A DNA stretch of 36,521 nucleotides from Deltaproteobacteria bacterium (GCA_016930875.1 JAFGFW010000157.1:1-36521); one strand, 5' to 3'. Shown: positions 24,984 to 34,588, counted from the stretch's first letter. Numbers and translations are program-made. Notes: generated by a model from the letters alone, not told the origin.

Positions 24984-25595
24984 ATGCCGGAGGATCGGGT
25001 TCGCTTAATTGTGGGGCTGGGCAACCCGGGCGAACAGTATCGGTTCACCCGCCACAACATGGGATTCAGGGTGGCGGATCAACTGGCACAGGCCCATGAG
25101 ATTTTACTCGATAAGCGTAAGTTTAAGGTTATTTTCGGGCGGGGCAAGGTGGAAGGGCAAGCGGTCATACTGGCCAAGCCCATGTCCTTTATGAATCGGA
25201 GCGGGCCGGCAGTCAGGGATTTGGCTCACTTCTACAAAGTAGGGACGCAAGATATCTTAGTCATCCACGATGACACAGATCTTGTATTTGGCAAACTAAA
25301 GATTAAGCAGAAAGGAGGGGATGGAGGACATAATGGCGTGAAGTCTCTGATCGAGGCGTTGGGGAGCGGTGCATTTGCCCGCCTCCGTATCGGCATTGGG
25401 CGTCCCGAATCCCGGCAGGGGGTCAAAGAGTATGTGCTGGGAAGATTTGATGCCCAACAGGAACCATTCTTGGAGGAGGTTATCTCTGCGGCACAGGGTG
25501 CGGTGGAGACGATACTCTTCCAAGGGGTGAGAGAGGCGATGAATCGATTTCATGGCAAAACAATTACAGAAAGTAATGTTGGGAGGAGACTATGA
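24984..25595 (+). CDS. pth: Peptidyl-tRNA hydrolase
   Basis: A 203-residue enzyme that recycles tRNA from peptidyl-tRNA released by stalled ribosomes. The hallmark N-terminus [20 protein letters not shown] includes N14 and catalytic H24; [10 protein letters not shown] and [16 protein letters not shown] follow, then [17 protein letters not shown] and RLRIGIGRP. It starts 7 bp after rplY, the usual pairing, and its TGA overlaps the hppA ATG (ATGA), indicating coupled translation. Confidence 0.96.
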   Translation: MPEDRVRLIVGLGNPGEQYRFTRHNMGFRVADQLAQAHEILLDKRKFKVIFGRGKVEGQAVILAKPMSFMNRSGPAVRDLAHFYKVGTQDILVIHDDTDLVFGKLKIKQKGGDGGHNGVKSLIEALGSGAFARLRIGIGRPESRQGVKEYVLGRFDAQQEPFLEEVISAAQGAVETILFQGVREAMNRFHGKTITESNVGRRL

Positions 25596-27634
25596 CTAAA
25601 TTTATTAGTAATGCGGAGCTTTATTGTGCACTGGTAGGCCTTGCCGGTGTAGTTTACGCCTTGTTGTTGGCCAGTGCGGTAAAAAGCGCCCCTGCCGGGG
25701 ACGAGAAAATGGGCGGAATCGCCGCCGCAATCAAGGAAGGCGCTATTGCGTATCTGAACCGCCAGTTGAAAACTGTTCTTGTAGCCGCTGGCGTCATCGT
25801 GGTTATTATCGGGGCGACCCTTGGCATCCAGACTGCCGTCGGCTTTATTATCGGCGCCACTGCTTCTTATTGTGCAGGCTATATTGGCATGCGCGTGTCG
25901 GTCCTTGCAAATGTGCGAACGGCAGAGGCCGCCAAGAAAGGGATGGCAGCCGGGCTCTCCCTGGCCTTTAAAGGAGGCTCTGTAACGGGCATGATCGTGG
26001 CCGGTCTGGCCCTGGCATCTGTGGCCGGCTATTATACCATCACACATGACATCAGGGCCCTGATAGCCCTCGGATTTGGCGGCAGCTTGATATCCATCTT
26101 TGCCAGGCTCGGTGGCGGGATTTTCACCAAGGGCGCTGACGTTGGCGCGGATCTCGTCGGCAAGGTCGAAGCCGGAATCCCGGAAGATGATCCCAGAAAC
26201 CCTGCAACTATTGCCGACAACGTGGGTGACAATGTGGGCGACTGCGCAGGCATGGCCGCAGACCTCTTTGAGACCTATGCTGTGACAGCCGTGGCTGCCA
26301 TGCTCCTGGCCCACCTCCTTTTTCCGGAGTCCAAAGTTGGACCGGAAGTTTACCACAAGGCAGTTACCTTCCCGCTCGTGCTGGGCGCCATCTCCATTTT
26401 TGCGTCTATCATTGCAAGCTGGTTTGTAAAGCTTGGCTCCAGCGGGTATATCATGGGCGCCCTTTACAAGGGGATGTTCGGATCAGCCATTCTTGCGGGC
26501 GCTGCCTTTTACCCGGCAACCAAGGCCATGATGAGCGAACTCGGTATGCCCTTTATGAACATTTATCTGGCTACCCTGATCGGTCTGGTCCTCACAGTCG
26601 GCATCGTGATCATAACCGAATACTATACGGGCATTCGAGCTCCTGTTAAGGGTATTGCCCAGGCTTCGACTACGGGCCATGGCACCAACATCATCGCAGG
26701 CCTTGCAGTGAGCATGCAGTCCACGGCCGTTCCGGTTTTTCTGATCTGTGCCGCTATTTTCACCTCATATCAGTTGGCAGGCCTGTTTGGCATCGCCATG
26801 GCGGCCATGAGCATGCTGTCGATGACCGGCATGGTTATAGCCATTGACGCCTACGGGCCTATCACCGACAATGCAGGCGGTATCGCCGAGATGGCAGATA
26901 TGGATGAAAGTGTGCGCGCAGTGACCGATCCCCTGGATGCCGTTGGAAACACCACCAAGGCCGTTACCAAGGGCTATGCCATCGGTTCTGCCGGCTTGGC
27001 AGCCCTCGTGCTCTTTGCCGCCTACATTCAGGACCTCACCGAAGCCTCCCATGCCGCAGGCGGAGCGGCCGAGGCGTTGTCTTTTGAGCTGGGCAACGTG
27101 TACGTGATCATCGGTCTTTTCATCGGAGGGCTCCTTCCCTATCTCTTTGCCTCCATTGCCATGATGGCAGTCGGAAAAGCCGGTGGCCAGGTCGTCATTG
27201 AGGTAAGGCGGCAGTTCAGGGAAATTCCCGGAATCATGGAAGGCACTGGGAAACCCGATTATGGCGCCTGCGTGGATATCGTGACCCGTTTTGCCCTTAA
27301 AGAGATGGTAGTTCCGTCCCTTATCCCAGTGGTCACGCCGATTATCGTCGGGTTTTTCCTTGGACCGGTTGCCCTGGGAGCTGTGTTGATCGGTAGTATC
27401 ATCACGGGTGTTTTTGTCGCGATTTCCATGACCACAGGAGGCGCGGCCTGGGACAATGCCAAGAAGTACATCGAAGACGGCCATCTTGGCGGCAAAGGAA
27501 GCGAGGCCCACAAGGCTGCGGTCACCGGTGACACGGTTGGCGACCCGTACAAAGACACAGCAGGTCCTGCCGTAAACCCGATGATCAAGATCCTGAACGT
27601 CGTAGCCCTTTTGATGGTGCCGTTCCTGATCTAA
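25592..27634 (+). CDS. hppA: Membrane-bound proton-translocating pyrophosphatase
   Basis: A 680-residue integral membrane enzyme with about 16 helices that couples pyrophosphate hydrolysis to ion pumping. The PPi-binding motifs [21 protein letters not shown] and [20 protein letters not shown] lie at about residues 180-230. K456 in [15 protein letters not shown] is the residue that, by family knowledge, marks the K+-independent H+-pumping class; K+-dependent forms have Ala there. It overlaps pth by 4 bp, and GGGAGG lies inside pth before the start. In sulfate reducers such a pump recovers the energy of PPi released by sulfate activation (established for the group; applied here by inference). 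Confidence 0.95.
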   Translation: MTKFISNAELYCALVGLAGVVYALLLASAVKSAPAGDEKMGGIAAAIKEGAIAYLNRQLKTVLVAAGVIVVIIGATLGIQTAVGFIIGATASYCAGYIGMRVSVLANVRTAEAAKKGMAAGLSLAFKGGSVTGMIVAGLALASVAGYYTITHDIRALIALGFGGSLISIFARLGGGIFTKGADVGADLVGKVEAGIPEDDPRNPATIADNVGDNVGDCAGMAADLFETYAVTAVAAMLLAHLLFPESKVGPEVYHKAVTFPLVLGAISIFASIIASWFVKLGSSGYIMGALYKGMFGSAILAGAAFYPATKAMMSELGMPFMNIYLATLIGLVLTVGIVIITEYYTGIRAPVKGIAQASTTGHGTNIIAGLAVSMQSTAVPVFLICAAIFTSYQLAGLFGIAMAAMSMLSMTGMVIAIDAYGPITDNAGGIAEMADMDESVRAVTDPLDAVGNTTKAVTKGYAIGSAGLAALVLFAAYIQDLTEASHAAGGAAEALSFELGNVYVIIGLFIGGLLPYLFASIAMMAVGKAGGQVVIEVRRQFREIPGIMEGTGKPDYGACVDIVTRFALKEMVVPSLIPVVTPIIVGFFLGPVALGAVLIGSIITGVFVAISMTTGGAAWDNAKKYIEDGHLGGKGSEAHKAAVTGDTVGDPYKDTAGPAVNPMIKILNVVALLMVPFLI

Positions 27635-27663
27635 GAAAAGTACAACATATTTAACCCATTATG

Positions 27664-27701
27664 AAAAGGATTGGTGTGGCGTTCACACCAATCCTTTTTT
27701 T
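27664..27701 (+). terminator. Rho-independent terminator after hppA
   Basis: A 15-bp perfect stem (27664-27678 with 27684-27698) with loop GCGTT is followed by a T-run, TTTTTTT. It lies 29 bp after the hppA stop and probably ends the ispE-to-hppA transcription unit. Confidence 0.93.
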
Positions 27702-27717
27702 GTGATGGCTCTTTTTG

Positions 27718-27769
27718 CCTCTCCCCTGGGGGAGAGGGATAGAGCCTGCCCCGCACTTGATGCGGGGGT
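27718..27769. repeat. Intergenic hairpin pair before carD
   Basis: Two adjacent inverted repeats: CCTCTCCCCTGGGGGAGAGG at 27718-27737 and CCCCGCACTTGATGCGGGG near 27750-27768. They resemble common G+C-rich intergenic repeats in proteobacteria. No T-run follows. Confidence 0.55.
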
Positions 27770-27812
27770 GAGGGGAAAAACATGCGTTAGCAGTCAAGGA
27801 AAGGGTTATGGG

Positions 27813-27841
27813 TTGATTGTGCCACAAAAAAGTGGTATAAG
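27813..27841 (+). promoter_or_regulatory. Candidate carD promoter
   Basis: TTGATT at 27813-27818, a 17-bp spacer, then TATAAG at 27836-27841 (5 of 6 to consensus). Transcription would start about 50 bp before the carD ATG. Confidence 0.5.
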
Positions 27842-27897
27842 AAGATGCCTAATAACGAAAATACTCCTACCCTTTGGAGAAGACGGGAGCTTTTAGC

Positions 27898-28392
27898 ATG
27901 TTTAAGATTGGCGACCTGGCAGTCTATCCTGCCCACGGCGTGGGGCGCATCGAGTCCATCGAGACACGGAAAATCTCGGGGGAAGAACAAGATTTCTATA
28001 TCATGAAGATCCTTGATAATAATATGATTATTATGATCCCCGTAAGCAACGTTGAGTCAGTGGGGTTGCGGGATATCATAGACGTAGGGGACGTGGCAAA
28101 AGTCTATGAGATTATGAAAAAGCGCGACATGCCCGCGGATAATCAGACTTGGAATCGACGATACCGCGAATACATGGAAAAGATCAAGACCGGTTCAGTC
28201 TACGAAGTGGCTGAAGTGCTCCGCGATCTGTACCTGCTCAAGGAAGACAAAGACCTCTCTTTTGGGGAACGCAAGATGCTCGATACCGCTCAAAGTCTTC
28301 TTCTCAAAGAGCTTTCAATCTCCAAGAAGACGGACGAGGGCGCTATCATGTCGGATATTAACTCCATATTTGATCTGGAAGAAAATGACTGA
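27898..28392 (+). CDS. carD: CarD/CdnL-family transcription regulator
   Basis: A 164-residue RNA polymerase-binding protein. The N-terminal RNAP-interacting domain is clear: FKIGDLAVYPAHGVGRIESIETR, then EEQDFYIMKILDNNMIIMIPV and NVESVGLRDII. The helical C-terminal domain (residues 75-150) includes WNRRYREYMEKIKTGSVYEVAEVLRDLY and LSFGERKMLDTAQSLLLKEL. CdnL proteins stabilise the open promoter complex, notably at rRNA promoters. ATG at 27898 is preferred over an upstream TTG at 27874 because GGGAG lies 8 bp before it and the conserved domain begins there. The RluD-like gene follows after 8 bp, so the two are likely cotranscribed. Confidence 0.94.
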   Translation: MFKIGDLAVYPAHGVGRIESIETRKISGEEQDFYIMKILDNNMIIMIPVSNVESVGLRDIIDVGDVAKVYEIMKKRDMPADNQTWNRRYREYMEKIKTGSVYEVAEVLRDLYLLKEDKDLSFGERKMLDTAQSLLLKELSISKKTDEGAIMSDINSIFDLEEND

Positions 28393-28400
28393 GGGGCGGG

Positions 28401-29375
28401 GTGCCTGTTTTCAGTCTTACGGCAACAGAAAAGGAAGCAGGACGCCGCCTCGACACGGTCATAGCAGCACGAATTCCTGCCCTGTCCCGGTCCTATGTGG
28501 GGCGATTGATTCGAGAAGGGCGCGTTACGGTCAATAGCCTGACGACAAAACCCGCGTATGTCGCCAGACGCGGCGATGTTGTCCGGTCTGAAATCCCAAT
28601 CCCACAGCCCATTACCTGTAAGCCCGAACCGATTCCTCTTGCTATCCTTTATGAGGATTCGGAGATCATTGTATTGAACAAACCTCCCGGCCTTGTAGTC
28701 CACCCTGCGGCGGGTCACCAGAGCGGAACCCTTGTAAATGCATTGCTCTACCATTGTCGGGACCTGCAAGGCATCGGGGGTGATCTCCGGCCAGGCATCG
28801 TCCACCGTCTTGACAAGGACACTTCCGGGACCCTGGTGGTTGCAAAAAATGACATGGCCCACGACTGCCTGAGCCGCCAGTTTAGAAAGCGCCAGGTGCA
28901 GAAACAATATCTGGCCCTGGTTTGGGGAGATATGAAGGCATCGGCAGGGGTCATCGACTTGCCTATAGGTCGCCATCCTGTCGATCGGAAAAAGATGTCC
29001 ACAAAGAGCAGGAGAAGTCGGTCTACGGAGACCGGCTGGAAGATCAAAGAAGCCCTTTCCGGCGTGACTCTACTTGAGCTTGATCTGAAGACCGGACGGA
29101 CTCACCAGATTCGGGTCCACTGCGCGGCCACAGGTCATCCCGTGGTTGGAGACGCTACATACGGCGGGACGAAAAGATGGAAGGACGCGCCATTGCGCGA
29201 TGTCAGGCATATCCTCAGGTCCGTGAAGCGGCAAATGCTCCACGCCTGGAAGCTTGCCTTTGCACATCCCCGCACAGGGGAATTGATGAGACTTGAATCC
29301 CCTTTGCCAGAGGATATGGCCTCGGTGCTGGAGTCCCTTCGGGCCCTCACCGGACAAGGAATGCAGAGTATTTGA
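28401..29375 (+). CDS. rluD: RluD-family 23S rRNA pseudouridine synthase
   Basis: A 324-residue enzyme. An S4 RNA-binding domain at residues 14-70 (RLDTVIAARIPALSRSYVGRLIREG) is followed by the RluA-type catalytic domain with D138 in VHRLDKDTSGTLVVAKN as the catalytic aspartate. NKPPGLVVHPAAGHQSGTLVNALL is typical of the RluD branch, which modifies helix 69 of 23S rRNA. GTG is the start, right after GAGGGGCGGG. Gene order suggests cotranscription with carD. Assignment to RluD rather than RluC rests on this motif and the S4 domain. Confidence 0.92.
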   Translation: MPVFSLTATEKEAGRRLDTVIAARIPALSRSYVGRLIREGRVTVNSLTTKPAYVARRGDVVRSEIPIPQPITCKPEPIPLAILYEDSEIIVLNKPPGLVVHPAAGHQSGTLVNALLYHCRDLQGIGGDLRPGIVHRLDKDTSGTLVVAKNDMAHDCLSRQFRKRQVQKQYLALVWGDMKASAGVIDLPIGRHPVDRKKMSTKSRRSRSTETGWKIKEALSGVTLLELDLKTGRTHQIRVHCAATGHPVVGDATYGGTKRWKDAPLRDVRHILRSVKRQMLHAWKLAFAHPRTGELMRLESPLPEDMASVLESLRALTGQGMQSI

Positions 29376-29408
29376 TGCTCTCAGTAAGTAACTGTTAGAT
29401 GTTTGACA

Positions 29409-29678
29409 ATGAAGCTTGAAACATATAAGAAGTTGACCCATGCGGTATTTGAAGTGTTGGGATCTGCCCGCCAATTGACGATCATGCCCTCAGCCGGTGG
29501 CAAATCACCTGTTATCTCTTTCCAAATGCCAACGTTGGCTCTCCTCCCGAGTGCCCCCTTCCATCCCGCACATACATTTTGTGCCGCCTGTCAGTTTAGG
29601 CAGCAGCTTTTGTCAACAATGGGGGGGCGGTCTCTGAATGGCGCTGGTTTGTGCCAACAGGCGTTTGCAAAATGTTGA
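29409..29678 (+). CDS. Doubtful small protein, about 89 residues
   Basis: An open frame in the 361-bp gap between the RluD-like and inositol-phosphate synthase genes. It starts MKLETYKKLTHAVFEVLGSARQ-like and carries a CxxC pair (FCAACQ) near residue 60 and two further cysteines at the end. There is no clear ribosome binding site and no family I recognise; composition in the second half (Pro, Leu, Cys) is unconvincing. It may be chance. Confidence 0.2.
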   Translation: MKLETYKKLTHAVFEVLGSARQLTIMPSAGGKSPVISFQMPTLALLPSAPFHPAHTFCAACQFRQQLLSTMGGRSLNGAGLCQQAFAKC

Positions 29679-29736
29679 TCTGTTGTGTTTGTGAAGTCCG
29701 CGCGAATCTGATGATGTGAACAAGGGAGGCAAACAA

Positions 29737-30903
29737 ATGATGCAAAACATTCGGATCGGTATTGTTGGGGTCGGCAATTGCGCCAGTTCGTTGGTTCAAG
29801 GAATAAGTTATTACAAGCACAAGAATGGTGAAGACGCCATAGGCTTGATGCATTGGAACATCGGGGGATACAGACCGTGCGACATCGAGGTAGTGTCAGC
29901 GTTTGACATTGACAAGCGAAAAGTCGGCAGGGACGTGGCAGAGGCCATTTTTGCCGCCCCGAATTGCACCACCGTATTTTACAAGGACGTTCCAAAAACA
30001 GGCACTACTGTGAGGATGGGCAATATCCTGGATGGTTTTTCTGAACATATGCGGGATTATGATGACAAATACACCTTTGTCTTGGCCGACGAACCCGGAC
30101 CTGACATGGAAGAAGTCGTCCGCATTCTCAAGGAATCCGGCACGGAGATTTTGTTGAACTACCTTCCTGTTGGGTCCGAAGATGCGACTCGCTTCTATGC
30201 CGAGTGCGCCTTGGAGGCAGGGGCTGCCTTAGTAAATAACATGCCTGTATTCATTGTCAGTGATCCTTTCTGGGCCAAACGATTCGAGGAGAAGAACATT
30301 CCCATCATCGGAGACGACATCAAGGCCCAGCTCGGAGCCACCATAACCCATCGGACCCTGACCGACCTGTTCAAGAAAAGGGGTGTCAAGCTGGAGCGCA
30401 CCTACCAGCTCAATACGGGCGGCAACACCGACTTTCTGAATATGCTTGATCGCACCCGCCTTCTCTCCAAGAAAGAGTCAAAAACAGAGGCAGTCCAGTC
30501 GGTTGCGGCCAAACGGTTGGACAATGAGAATATCCATATTGGCCCCAGTGATTATGTGGCCTGGCAAAAGGATAACAAGGTATGCTTTATTCGAATGGAG
30601 GGCAAGCTGTTCGGCGATGTGCCCATGGACCTGGAGTTGCGCCTTTCAGTGGAGGATTCTCCCAATTCCGCCGGCATTGCCATTGATGCTATCAGGTGCA
30701 GCAAGTTGGCCCAGGACCGGGGGGAGGGCGGCGTCCTGTACGGGCCATCGGCCTATTTCATGAAACACCCGCCCCGGCAATACACAGATGACCAGGCCTA
30801 CACGATGACCGAGGCCTTTATCGACGGAACCGAAGGAAAGAAGCCGGATGAAATACTTGATTATCGCCGCCGGCAAAGGCAGCAGGCTGTGGCCGAAGGG
30901 TAA
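29737..30903 (+). CDS. ino1: Inositol-3-phosphate synthase
   Basis: A 388-residue NAD-dependent enzyme that cyclises glucose 6-phosphate to L-myo-inositol 1-phosphate. The Rossmann glycine motif IRIGIVGVGNCASSLVQG is at the N-terminus. NYLPVGSEDATRFYAECALEAGAALVNNMPVFI and the core GDDIKAQLGATITHRTLTDLF with LNTGGNTDFLNM are diagnostic; D and K residues in the latter form the active site. AAGGGAGG lies 8 bp before the ATG at 29737, which is chosen over a GTG at 29716. The size is that of the short prokaryotic type, used for inositol lipids or compatible solutes such as di-inositol phosphate. Confidence 0.95.
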   Translation: MMQNIRIGIVGVGNCASSLVQGISYYKHKNGEDAIGLMHWNIGGYRPCDIEVVSAFDIDKRKVGRDVAEAIFAAPNCTTVFYKDVPKTGTTVRMGNILDGFSEHMRDYDDKYTFVLADEPGPDMEEVVRILKESGTEILLNYLPVGSEDATRFYAECALEAGAALVNNMPVFIVSDPFWAKRFEEKNIPIIGDDIKAQLGATITHRTLTDLFKKRGVKLERTYQLNTGGNTDFLNMLDRTRLLSKKESKTEAVQSVAAKRLDNENIHIGPSDYVAWQKDNKVCFIRMEGKLFGDVPMDLELRLSVEDSPNSAGIAIDAIRCSKLAQDRGEGGVLYGPSAYFMKHPPRQYTDDQAYTMTEAFIDGTEGKKPDEILDYRRRQRQQAVAEG

Positions 30904-31379
30904 AAGCAAACCCCTCATTTCCATTTTAATGTCTTAGGGTATAACTTATCCGCTTCACTATGGCGTACCTAATGAAAGCATTCCCATTAGAAAGTGCAGT
31001 GAAGAGAAACACGCAGAAAGCCGACGCGAAATGAACACGTATTGTGTGGATTGCGGCAAACAGCTTATCAGGGGATATGACAGTAATGAGGCCCGTGTCT
31101 GAGAACCAAAGCACGGATAAACATCTGAATGGCTCATGGAAAAAAGATGGTCCCCGAAGCGTAGGATAAACCTAAAACAATGGCTCCTGTTCACAGTGGT
31201 GGGCATATTGTCAGCGGCAATATAGTTGACATAATAAAAGGGGCGTATTGTGATCATTTGAAATTTGTTTCATTGTCTGATAGATGAAAGGCTGAAAAAG
31301 CAAAAACAAGACTGGGATCCTGGAAACATGGGCTAGACCAAGGACGCCTGCATGGACTAGCCCAGGGGAAGGAAACCAA
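30904..31379. other. Intergenic region before the radical SAM gene
   Basis: No convincing gene. A 23-codon frame beginning at 31031 encodes YCVDCGKQLI and could be the remnant of a zinc ribbon. A possible promoter has TTGACA at 31226-31231 and TGTGAT at 31249-31254 with a 17-bp spacer, leaving a leader of about 120 nt. Confidence 0.4.
31330..31363 (+). promoter_or_regulatory. Leader stem-loop upstream of the radical SAM gene
   Basis: GGGCTAG-A-CCA (31330-31340) pairs with TGG-A-CTAGCCC (31353-31363), a stem of 10 pairs with one A-A mismatch and a 12-nt loop. The ribosome binding site AGGGGAAGGA begins directly after it, so the structure may modulate translation. Confidence 0.5.
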
Positions 31380-32858
31380 ATGAACGTTCTGTTAATCTAC
31401 CCGGAATTTCCGGACACATTTTGGAGTTTCAAGCACGCACTAAAGTTCATTCGCAAAAAAGCAACCTTGCCGCCACTGGGCCTGCTGACGCTCGGGGCGA
31501 TGCTCCCGGCAGAATGGTCCAAACGGTTATTCGATCTCAATGTGACAAAGCTCACTGAACAAGGCCTGACGTGGGCTGATTGCGTGTTTATCAGCGCCAT
31601 GGTGGTGCAAAGAGAGTCAGCACGTCAAACCATTGCACGGTGCAAGGAGGCGGGCCTCAAGGTCATAGCTGGTGGACCGCTTTTTACGAGCGAGTACGAG
31701 GAATTTGAGGATGTCGATCATTTTGTGCTCAACGAGGCCGAACTGACCCTGCCTTCTTTTCTGGCGGATTTGGAAATGGGATGTGCCAGGCGCGTCTACG
31801 AAACATCCGAGTTTTGTGACATCCGGCAGACGGCTGCTCCTATGTGGGAGTTGGCCGACCTGAAACGGTATGCCTCAATGAGCATCCAGTTTTCCAGAGG
31901 CTGCCCGTTTGATTGCGAGTTTTGTAATGTGACGGCGTTATTCGGGCACCGGCCGCGTATCAAGAGCGCCGAGCAGATTGTTGCCGAACTGGATGGCCTC
32001 TATAATCTGGGATGGCGTGGGCAGGTTTTCTTCGTGGATGACAACTTCATTGGCAACAAAAGGTATCTTAAGACCCAGCTCCTGCCTGCGTTAATCGAAT
32101 GGCAGAAAGACAAGAGAGGGATACCGTTCTATACGGAAGCTTCTGTCAATCTGGCCGACGACAACCCATTAATGGAGATGATGGTCGAGGCCGGCTTTGA
32201 CGCGGTCTTTATCGGGATTGAAACGCCGGATGAGCAAAGTCTGGCTGAATGCAACAAAATGCACAACAGAAACCGTGACCTAATCGAAGACGTCAAACGG
32301 ATCCAACGAACCGGCTTGCAAGTACAAGGTGGCTTCATTGTCGGCTTCGACAGTGACACCCATTCCATCTTCCAACGGCAAATTGATTTTATCCAGAAAA
32401 GCGGGATCGTGACTGCAATGGTCGGTCTGCTTCAGGCTCCTGCCGGCACAAGACTTTATGAACGCTTGAAACAAGAGGGCCGCCTGCTAGGTGATATGTC
32501 GGGCGATAACGTGGATGGCACAACCAACATAATCCCTAACATGGACCTTAGTGTGTTAAATGAGGGGTACAAGAATATAATGAGCCACATCTATTCACAC
32601 AAATACTACTATAAACGCATTAAGACCTTCCTGCGAGAATACAAGGCCCCAAGGATTGAAATTCCGCTCGACTTTCAGCGTTTTCTGGCGTTCTTTCGTT
32701 CCAACGTACATTTGGGTATTTTTGGCAAAGAGCGATTCCACTATTGGAGGCTGTTGTTGTGGACGCTTTTTCGCCGCCCCGAGCTGTTCTCACTGGCCGT
32801 TACATTGGCGATCCAAGGCCATCATTTCCGCAAAATCTGCGAATTGCACATCTTTTGA
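31380..32858 (+). CDS. B12-binding-domain radical SAM enzyme (DUF4070 type)
   Basis: A 492-residue protein. Residues 1-135 resemble a cobalamin-binding Rossmann domain (MNVLLIYPEFPDTFWSF, PPLGLLTLGAML, VIAGGPLFTSEYEEF) but without the classic DxHxxG, so binding may be base-off without a His ligand. The radical SAM core has C175, C179 and C182 in SRGCPFDCEFCNVT, binding the [4Fe-4S] cluster, and FFVDDNFIGNK and FIGIETPDEQSLAECNK follow. The C-terminal region (about 350-492) resembles DUF4070. Relatives include methylases of hopanoids and other lipids, but the substrate cannot be stated here. Strong ribosome binding site at 31364-31373. Converges with the hydrogenase genes. Confidence 0.9.
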   Translation: MNVLLIYPEFPDTFWSFKHALKFIRKKATLPPLGLLTLGAMLPAEWSKRLFDLNVTKLTEQGLTWADCVFISAMVVQRESARQTIARCKEAGLKVIAGGPLFTSEYEEFEDVDHFVLNEAELTLPSFLADLEMGCARRVYETSEFCDIRQTAAPMWELADLKRYASMSIQFSRGCPFDCEFCNVTALFGHRPRIKSAEQIVAELDGLYNLGWRGQVFFVDDNFIGNKRYLKTQLLPALIEWQKDKRGIPFYTEASVNLADDNPLMEMMVEAGFDAVFIGIETPDEQSLAECNKMHNRNRDLIEDVKRIQRTGLQVQGGFIVGFDSDTHSIFQRQIDFIQKSGIVTAMVGLLQAPAGTRLYERLKQEGRLLGDMSGDNVDGTTNIIPNMDLSVLNEGYKNIMSHIYSHKYYYKRIKTFLREYKAPRIEIPLDFQRFLAFFRSNVHLGIFGKERFHYWRLLLWTLFRRPELFSLAVTLAIQGHHFRKICELHIF

Positions 32859-32950
32859 TCACTGGACCGTTTAGACTCAACAGCCCTAGAAATAGCTCCA
32901 CGTGAGGCAGAAGCAAGAGGGGATGTTATGCAGAGGTCTTGTTTAATGAG

Positions 32951-32976
32951 CTTGGGGGGCATTCCGGCCCCCCAAG
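32951..32976. terminator. Hairpin between convergent genes, probable terminator
   Basis: CTTGGGGGGC (32951-32960) and GCCCCCCAAG (32967-32976) form a perfect 10-bp G+C-rich stem with a 6-nt loop. It lies between the radical SAM gene and hynA, which converge. There is no T-run on either side, so it may be a weak bidirectional terminator. Confidence 0.55.
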
Positions 32977-33009
32977 TCATATGGAGATTCTAGATTTGGT
33001 TTGGCCTGA

Positions 33010-34572
33010 TCATTCCACAAGGAATTTCTTGATCTCATTGGTTTGCGGATCAATCAGGTGAATGGCACAGGCCAGACAGGGGTCAAAAGAACGGATGATA
33101 CGCACCACATTAATGGGGTTATCTGCATCAGGGATCGGTGCCCCGATGAGCGATTCCTCGTACTGGCCGCGATACTTTTTCTCGCACCTAGGCGATGCAT
33201 TCCAGGTTGAAGGAACCACACACTGATAATTGGCAATCTTCTTGTCCTTGACTTTGACCCAATGACCTAACGCACCACGGGGCGCTTCAAAGAAACCGGC
33301 CCCCTCGCCCTTTTCGGGCGGCTCATAGTGGGCCGAGTCATGGATCTTGAACCCCGGTTTGGTCATTTCCGCAAGCAACTCATCGCACCACTTGTAGCAC
33401 GCGTTTACGAGCAGCTTGGTTTCTATGGCCCTGGCCGCATGACGTGCCACTGCCCCGGGTTTTGCGCCCTTCTTGACCAACCCCAGGACATCAGGATTCT
33501 TGGCCACAAGCATCCTTGCAAGCGGGCCGACCTCCATGGGCTTGCCTTTGTACCGAGGCGCCTTGACAAAGGTGTAGGCCTCCTTCTTATCAAGGTCAAA
33601 GACCTGCTCGCCATTGTAAGGATGCTGCGGTTTATCATCTTTGTACCAGCCGTATTTGACGGATTCGGTGATCTTGCCGGGATCAAATCTGCGAACCTTG
33701 ATATTGGTCGGGTCCAAGTTCTCGATCGCCCCGGCAGGGAACACCAGGTTCTTGCCCGCCTTATCCAACTCAAGGGCGCCATAAGACAGATAGTTGTAAT
33801 GGCCACCACCCAGACCCATTTTGGCCAATGGAAATAGAGGGCCTGTCCCAAAGGCAAGCACATCCGGGATATAGACCTCGTTAACGAACTTGGCCTGCTC
33901 ATCCAGCATGGTGCGAAATTTCGCCACCATATTGACGTCAGGATACTGCGTACAGCCACCAACCACAAGGCTTTGGTAATGAGGCTGCCTGCCGCCGAAG
34001 ATCGCACCCATATTCCTGGCCCTGGCCTGCATGGCAAGGGCATCAATGTAGTGCTTGACTGCCGAAATGACCATGTCCGGGTCCTTCACACAGAACTCGT
34101 CCGGCTTATACCGGGGGGTGAGAGGAAAGGTATCATTTGACTTGACTAAACCGACTATTTTGTCTTTCACAGCATTCAGGGCCTTGTCATTTCCCTTGTA
34201 AGCGGCCACTGCCATGATATCAAGATAGTCAAGGGCACTGAGGTGGTAAAAATGGAGAACATGGTCATAGATAAATTGTGCTCCCATGGCCAGGTTCCTC
34301 AAAAGGGTCCCGCCCCAGGGAACATTAGCCCCAAAGGCTTCATCAAGAGCCCTTATACTTGCCATCTGATGAACGCTGTAACACACGCCACAAAAGCGGC
34401 TCGTTACAAAGGGCGCATCTCTTGGATCTCTTCCCTGAAGAAGGGCCTCAAACCCGCGGGCCATGGTGCCGGTGCTCCACGCGTCTTTGACTTTGCCGTT
34501 TTCGATCTCGACTGTTATGCCGAGATGTCCCTCAATTCTGGTAATCGGATCAACAGTAATCTTTTTTCCCAT
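33010..34572 (-). CDS. hynA: Periplasmic [NiFe] hydrogenase, large subunit
   Basis: A 520-residue catalytic subunit. The L1 motif SRFCGVCYSVH supplies C61 and C64, and the C-terminal L2 motif DPCLACAIH supplies C499 and C502 as Ni ligands, with all four being cysteine and no selenocysteine codon. H505 is the expected cleavage point, leaving a 15-residue tail for removal by a maturation endopeptidase that is not in this window. The N-terminal DPITRIEGHLGI is typical. AGGAGG lies just upstream of the start. It is cotranscribed with hynB, 16 bp upstream, and reaches the periplasm through the small subunit's Tat signal. Confidence 0.97.
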   Translation of the reverse strand: MGKKITVDPITRIEGHLGITVEIENGKVKDAWSTGTMARGFEALLQGRDPRDAPFVTSRFCGVCYSVHQMASIRALDEAFGANVPWGGTLLRNLAMGAQFIYDHVLHFYHLSALDYLDIMAVAAYKGNDKALNAVKDKIVGLVKSNDTFPLTPRYKPDEFCVKDPDMVISAVKHYIDALAMQARARNMGAIFGGRQPHYQSLVVGGCTQYPDVNMVAKFRTMLDEQAKFVNEVYIPDVLAFGTGPLFPLAKMGLGGGHYNYLSYGALELDKAGKNLVFPAGAIENLDPTNIKVRRFDPGKITESVKYGWYKDDKPQHPYNGEQVFDLDKKEAYTFVKAPRYKGKPMEVGPLARMLVAKNPDVLGLVKKGAKPGAVARHAARAIETKLLVNACYKWCDELLAEMTKPGFKIHDSAHYEPPEKGEGAGFFEAPRGALGHWVKVKDKKIANYQCVVPSTWNASPRCEKKYRGQYEESLIGAPIPDADNPINVVRIIRSFDPCLACAIHLIDPQTNEIKKFLVE

Positions 34573-34588
34573 CTCTTACCACCTCCTT

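Noticed and set aside
31031-31102. 23-codon frame with CxxC resembling a zinc ribbon
   Set aside because: Too short, no ribosome binding site, and no continuation in another frame that I could follow.
33010-33080. Selenocysteine codon in the hydrogenase large subunit
   Set aside because: The L2 motif reads DPCLACAIH with TGT codons at both cysteine positions and no in-frame TGA, so this is a [NiFe] enzyme.
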